From contig JAPPGP010000003.1 of the NCBI GenBank assembly GCA_028821395.1, positions 1 to 62,436 on the forward strand: a stretch of DNA of 62,436 bases, given 5' to 3'. Both the position numbers and the translations under genes were made by a program. Under the pieces are notes generated by a model. The model searched no databases. It saw only the letters and a program-made list of their open reading frames with translations, and was not told the DNA's origin. This document shows positions 61,090-62,436 of the stretch, piece by piece; positions within the stretch are counted from its first letter, which is position 1; each line of letters begins with the position of its first letter. The stretch is from Defluviicoccus sp. GTDB taxonomy: Bacteria; Pseudomonadota; Alphaproteobacteria; MPNO01.

Positions 61090-62301
61090 ATGCAACTGAA
61101 ATGGCTCGTGCCCACGGTCGCCGGGCCGGCGATCGCCATCGCCGGGCTGCTGGCGGCGCCGATGCAGTCGCTCGCCATGGAGCGCACCGTCCATATCGCC
61201 GGCTTCGGCGCCAAGTCGGGCGTCGTCAGGTCATTCGGCGTCAACACCGAGGCGGTGATGCTCGCCGCCGCGAACCAGATCAACGCGTCCGGCGGGGTCA
61301 AGCTCGGCGACGGCACCACCGGCAAGATCAAGGTCGCCTTCTACGACGACCGCTGCAACGCCGAGGAAGGCATCTCGGTGCTGCGCCGCATCGCCACCAC
61401 GGAGGCGGTGGTCGCGGTCGGGCCGACCTGCTCCAACGTCGCCGAGCCGCTGTTCGGCATCCTGCAGAAGAAGGTCGGCGACGACAAGGACACCGGGCTC
61501 CAGTTCCCGGTCTTCACCGACACCGCGATCAAGGGCGGGCTCGCCAAGATCTCCGAATGGGCATTCCGCAACGTGCCCAACGAGATGGAGATGTACCGCC
61601 AGATGTTCAAGTGGATCAAGGCGCGAGACCCCGACCTCAAGACCGTCTTCGGCGGCGTCGAGGAGGATTTCGCGCATTCCCGCTTCACCTGGTACAAGGT
61701 GATGAAGACGCGGTCGGGCGATGCCGGGTATGAGGTGCTCGGCGAGGCCAAGTGGCTGCTGGCCGACACCAACTTCACCACCCAGGTGCGCAAGATGCGC
61801 AAGGCCAAGGCCGATGTCGTGGCGATCTCCGCGCATCCCTTCACCACCTGCGGCGTGCTCAAGGAGATGCAGCGCCAGCGCGTCAAGCCGAAGCTGCTGG
61901 TGGGGCTGACCTCATCGTCGAGCCTCGAGACCCTGCAGGGCTGTGCCAAGCAGGCGGAGGGGATCATCATCCCGACCAGCTTCGCGCCCGTCACCCCGGC
62001 CGCCAAGATGGCCGCCGAGGCCGCCGCCAAGCTCGGCGGCAGCGCCGATCTCCACAGCGCCGCCGCCTGGGAGATCGTCAACATTCTCAAGGACGTGATC
62101 GAGTCCCAGAAGGTGATGGCCAAGCCCGACACGCTGAAGGCCGACCGGCGCAAGATCCGCGACGGGCTCGCCAATCTGAAGACCACCGGCGGGCTGCTCG
62201 GCAAGATTCAGCGGACCGACGAGGGCGAGGCGGTCAAGCCCTATGTCTACGTCCACGCCAAGGCCGGAGAGTGGGCGGTTCTCCACAACCCGATCAAGTA
62301 A
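61090..62301 (+). CDS. branched-chain amino acid-type ABC transporter substrate-binding protein (LivK-like)
   Basis: The 403-residue periplasmic binding protein fold I has a signal peptide (MQLKWLVP, cleavage near SLAME). The mature part VHIAGFGAKSGVVRSFGV and VAVGPTCSNVAEPLFGI (ligand loop) are followed by KVMKTRSGDAGYEVLGEAKW and LVGLTSSSSLETLQG. A run AAEAAAKLGGSADLHSAAAW is typical. GGGGAGACATCGAC precedes the ATG. Its permease and ATPases would lie past the right end of the window. It may deliver the compound processed by the upstream monooxygenase. Confidence 0.9.
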   Translation: MQLKWLVPTVAGPAIAIAGLLAAPMQSLAMERTVHIAGFGAKSGVVRSFGVNTEAVMLAAANQINASGGVKLGDGTTGKIKVAFYDDRCNAEEGISVLRRIATTEAVVAVGPTCSNVAEPLFGILQKKVGDDKDTGLQFPVFTDTAIKGGLAKISEWAFRNVPNEMEMYRQMFKWIKARDPDLKTVFGGVEEDFAHSRFTWYKVMKTRSGDAGYEVLGEAKWLLADTNFTTQVRKMRKAKADVVAISAHPFTTCGVLKEMQRQRVKPKLLVGLTSSSSLETLQGCAKQAEGIIIPTSFAPVTPAAKMAAEAAAKLGGSADLHSAAAWEIVNILKDVIESQKVMAKPDTLKADRRKIRDGLANLKTTGGLLGKIQRTDEGEAVKPYVYVHAKAGEWAVLHNPIK

Positions 62302-62436
62302 CGCTCGAACCCCCGGCGGGGCGGGGGGCGGGCGGCCCCCCCGGGGGGGTTTGTGGGGGGGGGGGCGGGGTGGGGGGCGTCCCCTTGGACCAGATAGACC
62401 TGGGTGAGTCGATAGCCGCCGGGGGCCGGTTAGGGG
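62302..62436. other. low-complexity G/C homopolymer contig end
   Basis: From about 62311 the sequence becomes runs of G and C (for example twelve G near 62357). The very last bases read a GYRLTQVYLV-like stretch in one minus frame but cannot be trusted. This looks like assembly or read-end noise rather than a genomic feature. Confidence 0.7.

Overview
The window is about 62 kb of GC-rich DNA (visibly two-thirds G+C). Gene density is high, genes overlap by ATGA/TTGA, and GTG and TTG starts are common. Gene content is dominated by TRAP (TAXI and DctPQM), Tct and Dpp-type importers plus catabolic enzymes. This fits a heterotrophic alphaproteobacterium of Rhodospirillales-like type, but no rRNA, tRNA or housekeeping marker is present to fix the taxonomy. 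The last ~130 bases collapse into G/C homopolymers and look like a contig end.

Layout. 1-4329: tail of an unknown gene, two paralogous GNSGGG alpha/beta-hydrolases around a DUF1989 gene, and two zinc-ribbon cupins related to 3-hydroxyanthranilate dioxygenase. 4876-8396: two divergent GSTs, an AhpD-like selenoprotein candidate and a CxxC carboxymuconolactone-decarboxylase-like protein. 8585-12277: an N-acyl-D-amino-acid deacylase-type amidohydrolase, decayed remnants (a flavoprotein-like tail and a HutC-type regulator lacking its DNA-binding domain) and an ornithine-cyclodeaminase-like gene. 12487-17182: tctC-tctB-tctA and a divergent urocanase. 17194-22911: a PhnD-like binding protein, a fused TRAP permease, a MaoC hydratase and an acyl-CoA synthetase. 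22975-28795: two TAXI binding proteins separated by an IS66 remnant, a second fused TRAP permease and a second cyclodeaminase-like gene. 28800-43960: a co-directional run of 14 genes mixing a complete Dpp-type ABC importer with six alpha/beta-hydrolases, an amidase, a ring-opening amidohydrolase and a maleate-isomerase-like protein. 44040-47371: a further hydrolase, an integrase remnant, a fatty-acid hydroxylase and a PhyH dioxygenase. 47479-52442: a DctPQM TRAP transporter, a DUF6166 protein, a GntR/FCD regulator and a PanB paralogue. 52574: a small membrane protein. 52763-59152: six tightly packed genes (beta-propeller, APH-like kinase, non-canonical enolase, D-2-hydroxyacid dehydrogenase, luciferase-like monooxygenase, second AhpD-like selenoprotein). 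59291-62301: a flavin monooxygenase and an amino-acid-type ABC binding protein.

How the genes work together. The window reads as a patchwork of uptake-plus-catabolism modules: a binding protein and permease next to hydrolases, amidases, dehydratases and CoA ligases. The ring-opening amidohydrolase plus amidase pair points to breakdown of a cyclic imide or ureide. The Dpp importer with duplicated hydrolase pairs suggests import and stepwise hydrolysis of an amide- or ester-containing compound.

Most notable observation. Two distant paralogous genes (6684-7790 and complement 52763-53869) are each interrupted by one in-frame TGA exactly at the resolving position of the AhpD-type CxxC motif (CFY-TGA-Txx-H). 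Each continues in frame to give reading frames of identical total length (1107 nt). Each carries a hairpin whose loop starts 24 nt after the TGA. They are best read as CxxU selenoproteins, not as four separate genes or two pseudogenes.
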